Shown in pieces: positions 44,664-53,400 of a stretch of 64,000 bases of DNA. A program made the position numbers and the translations under genes. Under the pieces are notes generated by a model that worked only from the letters and a program-made list of their open reading frames with translations, was not told the origin of the DNA and searched no databases. Source of the stretch: an uncultured Gammaproteobacteria bacterium (GTDB lineage Bacteria > Pseudomonadota > Gammaproteobacteria > Steroidobacterales > GCA-2729495); contig CAKZWQ010000017.1 of NCBI GenBank assembly GCA_937921935.1, positions 46,246 through 110,245 on the forward strand, written 5' to 3'. Positions within the stretch are counted from its first letter, which is position 1; every line of letters starts with the position of its first letter.

Positions 44664-46238
44664 ATGTTGAAGCAATTCGGGCGCCTTGCCGGCGTCCTGC
44701 TGATTTTTCTGCTCGCGCAGCACGTCATGGCTCAGCCCATGGTGCTGAACCGGGGATCTGCTGCTGAGCCGCCGACCCTGGATCCCACCCTGGGGGCGGG
44801 TACCCTGGCGGCGCCCATTATTGCTGATCTGTTCAGCGGACTGCTGGATCGCGGGGCCGACGGCATCCTGGTGCCGGGCTGCGCTGAGAGCTGGAGTGTC
44901 AGTGATGACGGCAAGACCTATACCTTCCAGCTACGCGAAGGCCTCAAGTGGTCTGACGGGCGTGAGTTAACGGCGCAGGATTTTGTCTATTCCTATCGTC
45001 GTTTGATGGATCCGGCCACGGCGTCGCGATTGGTCGGCGTGTTTTACCCCATCAAGAATGCCCGTGCCGTGCTCACAAAGCAGGTTCCCTTAGAGGAGTT
45101 GGGTGTGAGCGCCCCGAATCCGCGGACCGTGGTTTTCGAGCTTGAGCAGCGCACGCCTTATTTTGTCGAACTGTTGGGTAATGCGCGCGTAGCCCCGGTG
45201 CCCGAGCATGTCATCAAGGTGGCCGGCCGGAGCTGGTCACGTCCGGACACCATGGTGACCAATGGGCCTTACAAACTGGTGGGGCGTGTTCCGCAGAGCT
45301 ATATCCGCCTTGAGAAGAATCCTTTCTACCACGATGCCGATGCCGTCCGGATCGACGTGGTTAATTGGAACCCTACCCAGAATCTCGCCACTTCATTCAA
45401 GCGTTTCCGGTCCGGCGAACTGGACATCGTGCTGAATTTCCCACCGGCGGAGATCGACTGGATCCGCAAAAATATGCCCGAGACGCTGCATATTACGCAG
45501 AACCTCGGTGTTTATTTCCTGGTCATCAACTCGCGTAAGCCGCCCTTCGACGACGTGCGCGTAAGACAGGCTTTGTCTATTGCCGTGGATCGGGATGCCA
45601 TCACTGATCGCCTACTCAGGACCGGGGTTCGGCCCGCCTACGGGTTTGTTACGCCGGCAATCACCGGCTATGACGGTGTCGAGATTCCGGAACGGCAGCT
45701 GGCTTTCCCCGCCCGGCAGGCGAAGGCTCGCGAGTTGCTGGCGCAGGCCGGCTATGGACCCGGTAATCCGCTGCGCTTCGAGTTGGCCTATGACACCAAC
45801 GAAGAGAATCGCAAAATTATGGTAGCCCTTGCGGCCATGTGGCAGGCAATTGGTGCCCGGGCCCAACTAACGGATGTGGAATTTGGACTGCTGAACCGCA
45901 AAGTCAGGACCCGAGACTTTGGTGTGGCCCGCTGGTTTTACATCGCGCCCTTTGATGATCCCTACGCCATGCTGCAGTTGTTCCTGAGTGACAACCCGAA
46001 TAACTGGCCGGGCGTACGCAGCGAAAAATTTGATGCCCTGATGCAGGCCTCGAACATGGCGACGGAAAGCGAGGAACGTTTAGCCCTGCTCACTGAAGCT
46101 GAGACAGAATTGCTGGCAGCTCATCCCGTGGTGCCCATCTCGTTCTACGTGGGCCGGCGCCTGGTGGCGCCCCGGGTGCAAGGCTGGATAGACAGCCCCC
46201 GCGGCCCACCCCAGAGCCGTTACCTCTGGCTGGAGTGA
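44664..46238 (+). CDS. Oligopeptide ABC transporter substrate-binding protein (orphan)
   Basis: A 524-residue SBP_bac_5 protein with a signal peptide (VLLIFLLAQHVMA), LNRGSAAEPPTLDPTLG, YTFQLREGLKWSDG, the FVYSYRRLMDP block and DDVRVRQALSIAVDRDAI near the middle. It is OppA/DppA-like. No permease or ATPase gene lies within this window, so it relies on a transporter elsewhere or has a different role. It begins six bases after the Rieske stop and is probably in one transcript with it. Confidence 0.9.
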   Translation: MLKQFGRLAGVLLIFLLAQHVMAQPMVLNRGSAAEPPTLDPTLGAGTLAAPIIADLFSGLLDRGADGILVPGCAESWSVSDDGKTYTFQLREGLKWSDGRELTAQDFVYSYRRLMDPATASRLVGVFYPIKNARAVLTKQVPLEELGVSAPNPRTVVFELEQRTPYFVELLGNARVAPVPEHVIKVAGRSWSRPDTMVTNGPYKLVGRVPQSYIRLEKNPFYHDADAVRIDVVNWNPTQNLATSFKRFRSGELDIVLNFPPAEIDWIRKNMPETLHITQNLGVYFLVINSRKPPFDDVRVRQALSIAVDRDAITDRLLRTGVRPAYGFVTPAITGYDGVEIPERQLAFPARQAKARELLAQAGYGPGNPLRFELAYDTNEENRKIMVALAAMWQAIGARAQLTDVEFGLLNRKVRTRDFGVARWFYIAPFDDPYAMLQLFLSDNPNNWPGVRSEKFDALMQASNMATESEERLALLTEAETELLAAHPVVPISFYVGRRLVAPRVQGWIDSPRGPPQSRYLWLE

Positions 46239-46263
46239 ACTCGGGGGAGCTGGAAGACGGCTG

Positions 46264-46836
46264 TTAGTTGCCGGCCTCGAATTTCCAGAAGAAGTTGATT
46301 TCCGCGCCGTAGATGTCGTAATCGTCCACGTCGTACCAGATCAGGTTCGGCTGAATGACGACCCGGCCGATCTGGGTTGCAACGCCGCCGCTCACGTAGA
46401 GACCCTGGCTGTCGTTGTCGTTGATGCCGTTGTTGGCATCAAAGTCAAAATCATAATAGCCAACCCCGATGACCGGTGCGATACGCTGGGTGATGGGGTA
46501 GCCGGCGGTAACGCCCACGGTAAAACCGTCTACTTCCACGTCAGTATTGCCTGTGCCGCTGGGTCCGGTCAGTGTGTCGGTGAATTCACCTAAATAGCGG
46601 TAGCGGGCATTGATACCGAAATAGTTCAGGAACTGATAGCCAATCGCCAGATTGAAGCCGAAGTCATCGTCATCGAAGTCGATGTCGTCGGCATCCAGAT
46701 CGGTATAGCCGACGCCGGCGCCGACCCACCAGCCGTTCTTGAAGATCCGGGTATCCAGCGGGTCGCTGGAACTCTGGGCCAGGGCGGAATTGCCAAAGAA
46801 CAAGCCCGCAGTCAAGGCAATCAGTATCAGCCGCAT
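46264..46836 (-). CDS. Small outer-membrane beta-barrel protein
   Basis: A 190-residue protein with a signal peptide (ends about ALA) and an eight-strand-type OmpA/OmpW-like barrel: NGWWVGAGVGYTDLD, FNLAIGYQFLNYFGI, YPITQRIAPVIGVGYY, terminating with a Phe-containing strand. The acidic loops (DDIDFDDDDFG) are notable. Upstream it has a hairpin close to the start. Convergent with the oligopeptide-binding gene. Specific role unknown. Confidence 0.83.
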   Translation of the reverse strand: MRLILIALTAGLFFGNSALAQSSSDPLDTRIFKNGWWVGAGVGYTDLDADDIDFDDDDFGFNLAIGYQFLNYFGINARYRYLGEFTDTLTGPSGTGNTDVEVDGFTVGVTAGYPITQRIAPVIGVGYYDFDFDANNGINDNDSQGLYVSGGVATQIGRVVIQPNLIWYDVDDYDIYGAEINFFWKFEAGN

Positions 46837-46857
46837 TTGAGATTCTCCCTTTGAGGA

Positions 46858-46880
46858 TTTCGGCGCCGGAACGGCCGAAA
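46858..46880 (-). promoter_or_regulatory. 5' leader hairpin of the small barrel gene
   Basis: TTTCGGC (46858-46864) and GCCGAAA (46874-46880) pair as 7-base arms with a 9-base loop, about 20 bases before the ATG at 46836 on the minus strand, preceded by a T-run. It could modulate translation of the outer-membrane protein mRNA or merely stabilise it. Confidence 0.35.
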
Positions 46881-46987
46881 AAAACTAGCTGGAAGCTACC
46901 ATATTCCCTAACTTGTTAACAGCAGAGCGGCTTTGCGGGTCAGGGCCCGGCTAAGACTCCCCGCGCAAGCTATTGATGGAGCTTGAG

Positions 46988-47296
46988 ATGCCTTATATCG
47001 CTTTTTGCGACGATGACCCCAATGTGGATGCAGCAGGCTTGCGACGCCAGGAAAAAACAGCGCATTTTGCCTATATCGAATCAATACTGGACCGCTTACT
47101 GGTGGCGGGGCCCCTGGCCGATGGCCCGACCGGGGAGCATCAGGCCAGCCTGTTCGTGTATGCGACGAATGAGGAGGCCGAGGCCAGGGCGCTGCTGGAA
47201 AATGATCCCTACTTCAGAGCCGGGATTTACGGCCAGGTGCGGATCACCTCGTTTACTCCCGCTGCCGGTGAGTGGCTCGGCGGGAAGATCTGGTGA
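46988..47296 (+). CDS. YciI-like protein
   Basis: The ATG at 46988 has GGAG six bases upstream; a TTG at 46973 adds five residues and is less likely. The 102-residue product has the YCII-domain pattern: an N-terminal Ala/Asp-rich strand, RQEKTAHFAYIESI helix with the His of the family, VAGPLADGPTG, and EEAEARALLENDPYF. These are small dimeric ferredoxin-like-fold proteins, some with dehalogenase-like chemistry but mostly of unknown role. Confidence 0.83.
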   Translation: MPYIAFCDDDPNVDAAGLRRQEKTAHFAYIESILDRLLVAGPLADGPTGEHQASLFVYATNEEAEARALLENDPYFRAGIYGQVRITSFTPAAGEWLGGKIW

Positions 47297-47305
47297 GACA
47301 GGCGG

Positions 47306-47842
47306 CTACCAGAAGCGGACGCGGCCGGTGTCCAGGTGCACGAAATCGGATTTGGCATAGTAGCCAACGCCGCCACCCTTGAGGTCCAGGGCGGCGCTGC
47401 GCAGATCTTTGGTCGCCACCCCCTGCAGCCTTACGTCCAGGGCCATTCCCCGCATGTGCAGGCTGCGCTTGGCAACGCCGTTGCTCTTGGAGCGGAGCAT
47501 GGAATTGGTGGCCGGCGAGCGGTAACCGGAGATGATTTCATAGGCCCTGCCGCCCGTTCGCGCCTGCACACTGTGCAGTACGTCCAGCAGCTGGGTGTCG
47601 ATGGGGTAGGCTTCGCCGCTGCGGAAGTCCCTGAGCAGCTGATTTACCTCGGTCAGCGCATCGGGCAGGTAGGCCCCCGACTCGTGGTAGACCACGTCGA
47701 GTTTTTCGCTAGTATGGCAATGATAAAAACGTAAACGCCGAGGTTCCTGGGCAACGGCGCCTGCAAATTCGGGCAGCAGGGCGGCCGGCAGCAGACAGGC
47801 TGTTGATCTCAATAAGTCTCGGCGGGTTGGTCGGCGGGTCAT
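47306..47842 (-). CDS. YcbK-like M15/DUF882 peptidase
   Basis: A 178-residue protein of the YcbK (DUF882/peptidase M15A) family with a Tat-like signal (TRRDLLRSTACLLPAALL). Seen: FYHCHTSEKLDVVYH, LHSVQARTGGRAYEIISGYRSP, SLHMRGMALDVRL with the metal-binding His, and the closing FVHLDTGRVRFW with His-x-Asp. This set is the M15 zinc-site pattern and suggests a cell-wall peptidase-like function. Divergent from the L,D-transpeptidase at 47971, as partners of the E. coli ycbB-ycbK pair. Confidence 0.9.
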   Translation of the reverse strand: MTRRPTRRDLLRSTACLLPAALLPEFAGAVAQEPRRLRFYHCHTSEKLDVVYHESGAYLPDALTEVNQLLRDFRSGEAYPIDTQLLDVLHSVQARTGGRAYEIISGYRSPATNSMLRSKSNGVAKRSLHMRGMALDVRLQGVATKDLRSAALDLKGGGVGYYAKSDFVHLDTGRVRFW

Positions 47843-47916
47843 GGCTCAGGAAAACTCCGCAAGCGTCAGAATAAAAAGGGATTCTTACAGATGCACCTAG
47901 CAGTGTGCAATGCTCA

Positions 47917-47963
47917 GATTCCCGTTTTTCGGGTCTTTTCGAGTCAACAGAATGACGGGAATC
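47917..47963 (+). promoter_or_regulatory. Leader inverted repeat covering the L,D-transpeptidase Shine-Dalgarno
   Basis: GATTCCCG (47917-47924) and CGGGAATC (47956-47963) are 8-base complementary arms, the right arm overlapping the purine-rich presumptive ribosome site ahead of the ATG at 47971. Between them CCCG (47921-47924) can alternatively pair with CGGG (47930-47933), which precedes a TCTTTT run, giving a weak terminator-like competitor. Two mutually exclusive structures are thus drawable. Inference from base pairing only. Confidence 0.4.
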
Positions 47964-47970
47964 AAGCTTT

Positions 47971-49635
47971 ATGACTAACCAGAGACATCTTTCCGTGTGG
48001 ATTGGCGCCTTGCTGTCGTTGCTGATGGCCGGGGCTGCACCAGCCCAGGAGCGCAGCCAGGCCAGCGTGCTGCTGCAGGAGCGGGTGGAGCAATATCTGT
48101 TCACCGGAGAGTTGTGTTGTGGTGGTGAGCCCATCGCTTCGCGTGAACTGCTGCCGGAAATCTACGTTAGCCGTGATTTCCTGCCCATGTGGAGCGCGGC
48201 CCGGATTGACGAATTACTGGCACTTATTGCCGCGGCGCCGGCCGATGGGCTGATGAGCGAGGATTATCACTACGCAGCCCTGCAGGAGTTGGTGGCCGCG
48301 CAGCGAGCAGAACCTAACCCGCTGCGCCGGGCAAATCTCGATATCCTGGCAACTGATGCCCTGATTCGATTTGGGTATCACCAGCGCTTCGGCAAAGTGA
48401 ATCCCGTTGATCTGGATCCAAACGTCAACTTCCGTCGGGAAGCCTGGCCCGATGGAAAGCCCGGTGATGCAGTCATTAATGCCGCCTTATCAGCCACTCC
48501 CCTGGCTGACATTGTGATGGGATTTTTCCCCCGCGCCGACTATTACCGGAATCTCCGGGGACACCTGGCCGAGTATCAGGGCATTGCTGAGGCGGGCGGC
48601 TGGCCCGCAGTGACGCCCGGCCCGACTTTGCGCCTGGGTGATACGGATGTACGCGTTGCGGAAATTCGTCGGCGACTGGCGGTCACCAATGACCTGGCAC
48701 CGGGAACGCCTTTGCTTTCTCCGGAATTCGATGCGGCTGTTGAAGCGGGAGTGTCCCGTTTCCAGGCACGGCATCGCCTTGAGTCCGACGGGATTGCCGG
48801 CGCCCAAAGCTTTGAAGCGATGAACGTGCCGGTGCAGGCGCGCATTGATCAAATACGTATGTCCCTGGAACGCTTGCGCTGGATTGACCAGGAGCTTACC
48901 AATGACTTTGTCGCGGTCAATATTGCCGACTTCCGGGCCTTTCTGGTGCGCAACGGCGAAATTACCTGGTTCGCGCGCGCCCAGGTCGGCAAGCCCTATC
49001 GTATGACGCCCATTTTTCGGGGCGATATCAGTTACCTGGAGATGAATCCGACCTGGACCATTCCGCCAGGCATCCTGCGCAACGATGTTTTGCCTCGCGT
49101 AAAGCAGGATCCGAACTATTTGATCGAACGTAATATCAGCGTGATCGACAGAGATGGGCGCAAGGTCGATCCCCTGACGGTGGATTGGAGCGTCTACTCA
49201 AAAGGCGTGCCTTATACCCTGCGCCAGGAGCCAGGCCCCAACAATGCCCTGGGCAGGATCAAGTTTATTTTCCCGAACGAGCACTTCGTCTTTATTCACG
49301 ACACGCCCAGTCGCAGCTTGTTCGACCGTGCTGCGCGCGCCTTCAGTTCTGGCTGCATACGAGTGGACAAGCCCCTGGAACTCGCCGAACAGCTACTCAG
49401 GGATCCCGACAAGTGGAGCATTGAAAAACTGCAGGCAGTGCTGGACAGCCGCGAGACCAAGCGAGTGAATCTGCGGCCCAAAGAGCCTGTACTGATTCTC
49501 TACCTGACGGCTAGCCTGGACCTGGACGGTAGCATCCGCTTCGCCAAGGATATTTACAGTCGCGATGAGGGCTTGCTTGCTGCCCTGAATGGCCCTGTAA
49601 TACTGGAGGCGCCGGCCGTCACTGCGCAGCAGTAG
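47971..49635 (+). CDS. YcbB-like L,D-transpeptidase
   Basis: The 554-residue secreted enzyme has a signal peptide (ends about PAQ), an SCAFFOLD-type N-terminal domain, a peptidoglycan-binding domain (about 225-275, DVRVAEIRRRLAV and GVSRFQARHRLESDGIAG), and a YkuD catalytic domain (about 300-490) with HDTPSRSLF (His about 443) and SSGCIRV (catalytic Cys about 462). YcbB-type enzymes form 3-3 crosslinks in peptidoglycan. Divergent from the YcbK-like gene. Length is in the family range of about 550-620. Confidence 0.93.
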   Translation: MTNQRHLSVWIGALLSLLMAGAAPAQERSQASVLLQERVEQYLFTGELCCGGEPIASRELLPEIYVSRDFLPMWSAARIDELLALIAAAPADGLMSEDYHYAALQELVAAQRAEPNPLRRANLDILATDALIRFGYHQRFGKVNPVDLDPNVNFRREAWPDGKPGDAVINAALSATPLADIVMGFFPRADYYRNLRGHLAEYQGIAEAGGWPAVTPGPTLRLGDTDVRVAEIRRRLAVTNDLAPGTPLLSPEFDAAVEAGVSRFQARHRLESDGIAGAQSFEAMNVPVQARIDQIRMSLERLRWIDQELTNDFVAVNIADFRAFLVRNGEITWFARAQVGKPYRMTPIFRGDISYLEMNPTWTIPPGILRNDVLPRVKQDPNYLIERNISVIDRDGRKVDPLTVDWSVYSKGVPYTLRQEPGPNNALGRIKFIFPNEHFVFIHDTPSRSLFDRAARAFSSGCIRVDKPLELAEQLLRDPDKWSIEKLQAVLDSRETKRVNLRPKEPVLILYLTASLDLDGSIRFAKDIYSRDEGLLAALNGPVILEAPAVTAQQ

Positions 49636-49639
49636 CGGC

Positions 49640-49948
49640 TTACTGGTCCCACATCACTTCTTTCTCCGCGGCAGCCGCGGCTTCCAGCAACTCAATCAGC
49701 GGAAACGCCCGGGTCGCCAGGCCAACCCGCGGCTCTGCTGCGGGGTCGTCGTTCTCAGCAGTTTCCGGTTCAGTGGCGGCCTGCGCCTGCACGCCGGCGC
49801 GGAGTTTTTGCAGGGCTGCTGGCACATCTCCTGCACTCAGCGCGCCAGGAATTTTTCCGCTGTGGCCCATCAACTTCAGAAGCTTGACGGCGATGTCCCC
49901 AAACATGGTGATTTTGGGATAGGCGGGCGTAGAGAAAGTAATCAGCAT
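49640..49948 (-). CDS. DUF1840 family protein
   Basis: A 102-residue protein with the DUF1840 pattern: LITFSTPAYPKITMFGDIAVKLL at the start, HSGKIPGALSAGDVPAALQKL in the middle, and TRAFPLIELLEAAAAAEKEVMWD at the end. Cytoplasmic, function unknown. It is convergent with the L,D-transpeptidase (four-base gap) and precedes the M1-M28 peptidase on the same strand by about 35 bases. Confidence 0.88.
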   Translation of the reverse strand: MLITFSTPAYPKITMFGDIAVKLLKLMGHSGKIPGALSAGDVPAALQKLRAGVQAQAATEPETAENDDPAAEPRVGLATRAFPLIELLEAAAAAEKEVMWDQ

Positions 49949-49983
49949 CTTGTTATTGTCTCGATGAGAAATTTAAGGTCAGC

Positions 49984-52900
49984 TCAGCGGGCCACAAGTT
50001 CCAGTTCGACCTCAAACACCTCCCCTTCGCGTTCGCCGGCGGCGGTGATTCGATCACCCGCCGCATATTTTTTCAGCATGGCCGAGAAGGCGCCCAGGTC
50101 CGTTATGCTCTGACCGTCGATGGCCATGATGACATCGCCCGGGCCAATCCCTGCCAGGGCAGCTGGTGATCCAGGCACAACTGATTCCACTTTCACACCC
50201 GGGCCCTGCCAGGCGAAGTCCGGCACCGTCCCGAAGGAAACCCGGCGGCGTTGCGAGTTGCCGTCGGACCGGGTTGGCGAGGTTAATGCTGCGCCCGTGA
50301 CGGTGAGGGGTTCGGCACGCTCCAGCAAATAGTTGGTGGTCTCACGGACCACCGAGGCCACTCGCACCAGGCCATCGCCATCAACTTTATCGACGGTATC
50401 GCCCGGCCGGTGATAGTCCAGGTGGGCGCCGGTGAAAATCTGCACACCCGGGATACCGACATTGATAAAGCTTTGCTGATCCGAAGATTCGGAGGCACCG
50501 GGTACCGTGCGCGTGGGTATGCCCGTGGTAAATCCAACCCCTCGAAAAATATGCGGCCACTCGGTGGCGGACTCCGTGGCCAGTATGGAAACCGGTTGCT
50601 CGCCGAGGCGCCCGACGGTGTCCATGTTGACCACGGCTCTGATGCCGCCGAGGGGCACAGGTCGGGGATTCTGCACATAGTGTGCTGAACCCAGCAGACC
50701 TGCTTCCTCGCCGCTCAGGGCCAGAAAAACAAGACTGCGCGGTGGGGGCGGGCCGCTGGCGTAGGCACGAGCCAGCTCCAGCAGGACCGCAATGCCGCTC
50801 GCATTGTCATCAGCTCCCGGGTAGAGGGCGCCGGCGGCCGCCGCTGCCCGTTCATCGGGCCAGCCATAGCCCAGATGGTCGTAGTGGGCACTGATGATGA
50901 TTGCCTGGTCAGCGAAGCGGGGGTCCGTGCCCGGCAGATAGCCCACCAGATTCTGCAAGCTATTGGGTCCGCCCTTGGGGCCGGTCGCTACGGTGAAGTT
51001 TTGTTGGTAGCTGTCCTTGCTGTCACCGGCCGGCGTGAGGCCGATGTCTGCATAGGCAGCCTCGATATAGGCGGCTGCCTCGGCCAGGCCCCGGGTGCCC
51101 AGACCGCGGCCTTCGCGTTCGGGAGCCGCAAGCCAGGCGACGCTCTGGAGCATGCGCTCGCGGGAGAAAACCGGCGGGAGCTCTGCCAGGGCCTGGCGTT
51201 GAGGCAGGCTCATGGCAGCGCTCATGCTGCTGGCTTGTTGTGCTGCCGGACGCAGATCCACCAGGAAAGGCGAGTCCACCGCGACCCATTCACCCTTGAC
51301 CGTATTAGCCGGCTCATCGCCCGTGAAGGCGAGGTAGGAATATTTGCCGTAGTGAGGCAGCTTGCGCGCCAGTCCGGGCATTGCCTCGGCAGACGCTGCA
51401 CTGATCCAGCCGACCGCCAGCGACGCGTTGCGGGGATTTCTCGTCAGCACGACAGTGGAGTTCGTTGCAAACGGCAGTCGCTGGCCACCCAGTTCCAGCC
51501 CATCTGGCTGCAGCGCCACCCGGGCGACGCCGTCGTCGGCGAAGAGCTGTCGCGCCAGCCGATTTTCCTTGCCCAGTAGCCAGACGCCCTGGTCGGCCGG
51601 TAACTCGGCCAGGTCGTCGTCCTGCATGATTTCCACGGTCTGCGCGGGACTGGCCCAGCTGCGTGCCAGCTGTGCATAGGCCTCTCGGGTCGCAGCGTCG
51701 AGGGATGCGGGTACGACGGCGATGATCTTTTCCTCTCCGAATATCTGGCCGATGGAGGGCGCCGTCTCGCGCACGTCCAGGCGTCGGAAAACATCGAAGG
51801 CCGGGTCCATGCTCAACTGCAGCGGCTCCTCTGCCGTGGTGATGGTGAACCGCTGACTTTCGCTTTGGGTGCTCACTGTCTCCAGCGTCGTGCCCCTGGC
51901 CGTTAATACGGCGATGGGTACCTGTAACTCCAAGGGCTCACTATCCTGGGTCTGCAGCAAACGCCCCTCTACCTGATAAGACCCATCCATGGCCTTGACT
52001 GAGACATCTGCCAGGGACAGATCGGCGGCTCCGGTCAGGGTGACCCACTCGCGAAAGAAACGCTCGAGGTTTTGCCCGCTGGCTGCTTCAAACGCCGTGC
52101 GCAGATCCTGAAAGTCTGCTTTGGTGCCCCGCTGCTTGCGATAGAAACTTTGCAGGGCAGCGCGAAAAGCTTCGTCGCCGAGCTGCAGGCGAAGCATGTG
52201 GAAGCCCATCAGGGTTTTTCCATAGCCCACTGCTTCCGTCGCCGCGCTATAGCGCGAGCGAAACTCCGTCAGGGGAAAGTCCCGGTCAGATTGAACAAAA
52301 TCCCGGTATTTTTTTAGCGTGTCACGTCGATACTCTGCGCCCTGACCTTGCTGCTCTTTGATCAGATGATCGGCCATATAAGCCGTCAGTCCTTCGCACC
52401 AGTTACCCGTGTCGTAGTCAACGAAGACAGAGTTGCCCCACCAGTTATGCAGAATTTCATGGGGGTAGGAAGAGGTCAGGATGAAAGGGAAGCGAATGAT
52501 CTGTGGCCCCAGCAGGGTGAAAGACGGCATGCCATAACCCGTTTCCCAGAAGTTCTCCACCAGGGCAAACTTTCCATAGGGATAAGGCCCGATCAGTTGC
52601 CGGTACATTTCGATGTAGCGGGCGGTTGCTTCCAGATAGCGGGCTGCCAGGGCCGGATCTGCCTCGTGCAGATAAACTTCGGCGGTCGCAGCGCCAGTGG
52701 CTTCCTCGTAGCGGATCAGCGGGCCTCCGACCAGGTAGATTTCATCCACCAGGCCGGCGGAGTCCCACCGGGCGACGCCGTCGGCTGCCTGCGAGTTGCC
52801 ATCGCCCTGGCTGATGAGTTGCCATGAGTCTGGAGCCCTGGCGCTGAGGCTAAAGCTAATTAGCTGGTCATCGAAATACGGGTACCAGAGTGTGCTGCCG

Positions 52901-53400
52901 GCCAGGTAGACGCCTTCCTCGCTGATGATGCCGGGCGTCTCCCGAAAGCCGCGCGTGTATTCTTCTCCCTGGGTCTCCAGGGGGAAATCAATGCTGCCGG
53001 CGTAGCTTAGTTCCAGGCGCGTCGCGCCCGGGGGGACTGTTAGCCGGTAACGTTTGATGCCCTCGCGACGAGCCAGGTCAATGCTGGAGCCATTAATGCC
53101 CTGAAAGCCGTCTGCCGCCGATTCTTCTAACAGTTCTACGGCCGGCTCCGCCGCGCTGATAGTCAGGCTGCCAGTCAGCAGGAAGTCCAGGGTGCGGGCG
53201 GTCTGTGCAGCCGGCAGCTGGATCACTGCGGTCACGGCCAGCTGCTGTTCCGCGGGCTCGATGCTGAGATCGAGTTCATAGCTCCGGTTGTTAGCAGACG
53301 CCGCACCGGCTAACGCCAGCGCAGCAGCGAACAAACAGACTCTAATCCTTTTGACTGGGACGGCGCAGAAGCACCGATGCTTGAACTGTAGCTTCCTCAC
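49984..53400 (-). CDS. M1-M28-PDZ triple-domain peptidase
   Basis: The 1138-residue protein has a charged N-terminus and signal (VCLFAAALALAGAASA), an M1-like zinc metallopeptidase domain (about 40-460; HEILH at about 314-318 and Glu at about 336 in the NWCEGL block, a gluzincin layout with the NWCEGLTAY form), a beta-rich linker, an M28 peptidase domain (about 800-1030; SAHYDH with His about 839, GADDNASG, SGEEAGLLG with Glu about 898-899, NMDTVG, DYHRPGDT) and a C-terminal PDZ domain (about 1060-1135). The start is a GTG at 53400 inside the upstream gene (59-base overlap). Probably a periplasmic exopeptidase acting at the envelope. Confidence 0.88.
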   Translation of the reverse strand: MRKLQFKHRCFCAVPVKRIRVCLFAAALALAGAASANNRSYELDLSIEPAEQQLAVTAVIQLPAAQTARTLDFLLTGSLTISAAEPAVELLEESAADGFQGINGSSIDLARREGIKRYRLTVPPGATRLELSYAGSIDFPLETQGEEYTRGFRETPGIISEEGVYLAGSTLWYPYFDDQLISFSLSARAPDSWQLISQGDGNSQAADGVARWDSAGLVDEIYLVGGPLIRYEEATGAATAEVYLHEADPALAARYLEATARYIEMYRQLIGPYPYGKFALVENFWETGYGMPSFTLLGPQIIRFPFILTSSYPHEILHNWWGNSVFVDYDTGNWCEGLTAYMADHLIKEQQGQGAEYRRDTLKKYRDFVQSDRDFPLTEFRSRYSAATEAVGYGKTLMGFHMLRLQLGDEAFRAALQSFYRKQRGTKADFQDLRTAFEAASGQNLERFFREWVTLTGAADLSLADVSVKAMDGSYQVEGRLLQTQDSEPLELQVPIAVLTARGTTLETVSTQSESQRFTITTAEEPLQLSMDPAFDVFRRLDVRETAPSIGQIFGEEKIIAVVPASLDAATREAYAQLARSWASPAQTVEIMQDDDLAELPADQGVWLLGKENRLARQLFADDGVARVALQPDGLELGGQRLPFATNSTVVLTRNPRNASLAVGWISAASAEAMPGLARKLPHYGKYSYLAFTGDEPANTVKGEWVAVDSPFLVDLRPAAQQASSMSAAMSLPQRQALAELPPVFSRERMLQSVAWLAAPEREGRGLGTRGLAEAAAYIEAAYADIGLTPAGDSKDSYQQNFTVATGPKGGPNSLQNLVGYLPGTDPRFADQAIIISAHYDHLGYGWPDERAAAAAGALYPGADDNASGIAVLLELARAYASGPPPPRSLVFLALSGEEAGLLGSAHYVQNPRPVPLGGIRAVVNMDTVGRLGEQPVSILATESATEWPHIFRGVGFTTGIPTRTVPGASESSDQQSFINVGIPGVQIFTGAHLDYHRPGDTVDKVDGDGLVRVASVVRETTNYLLERAEPLTVTGAALTSPTRSDGNSQRRRVSFGTVPDFAWQGPGVKVESVVPGSPAALAGIGPGDVIMAIDGQSITDLGAFSAMLKKYAAGDRITAAGEREGEVFEVELELVAR

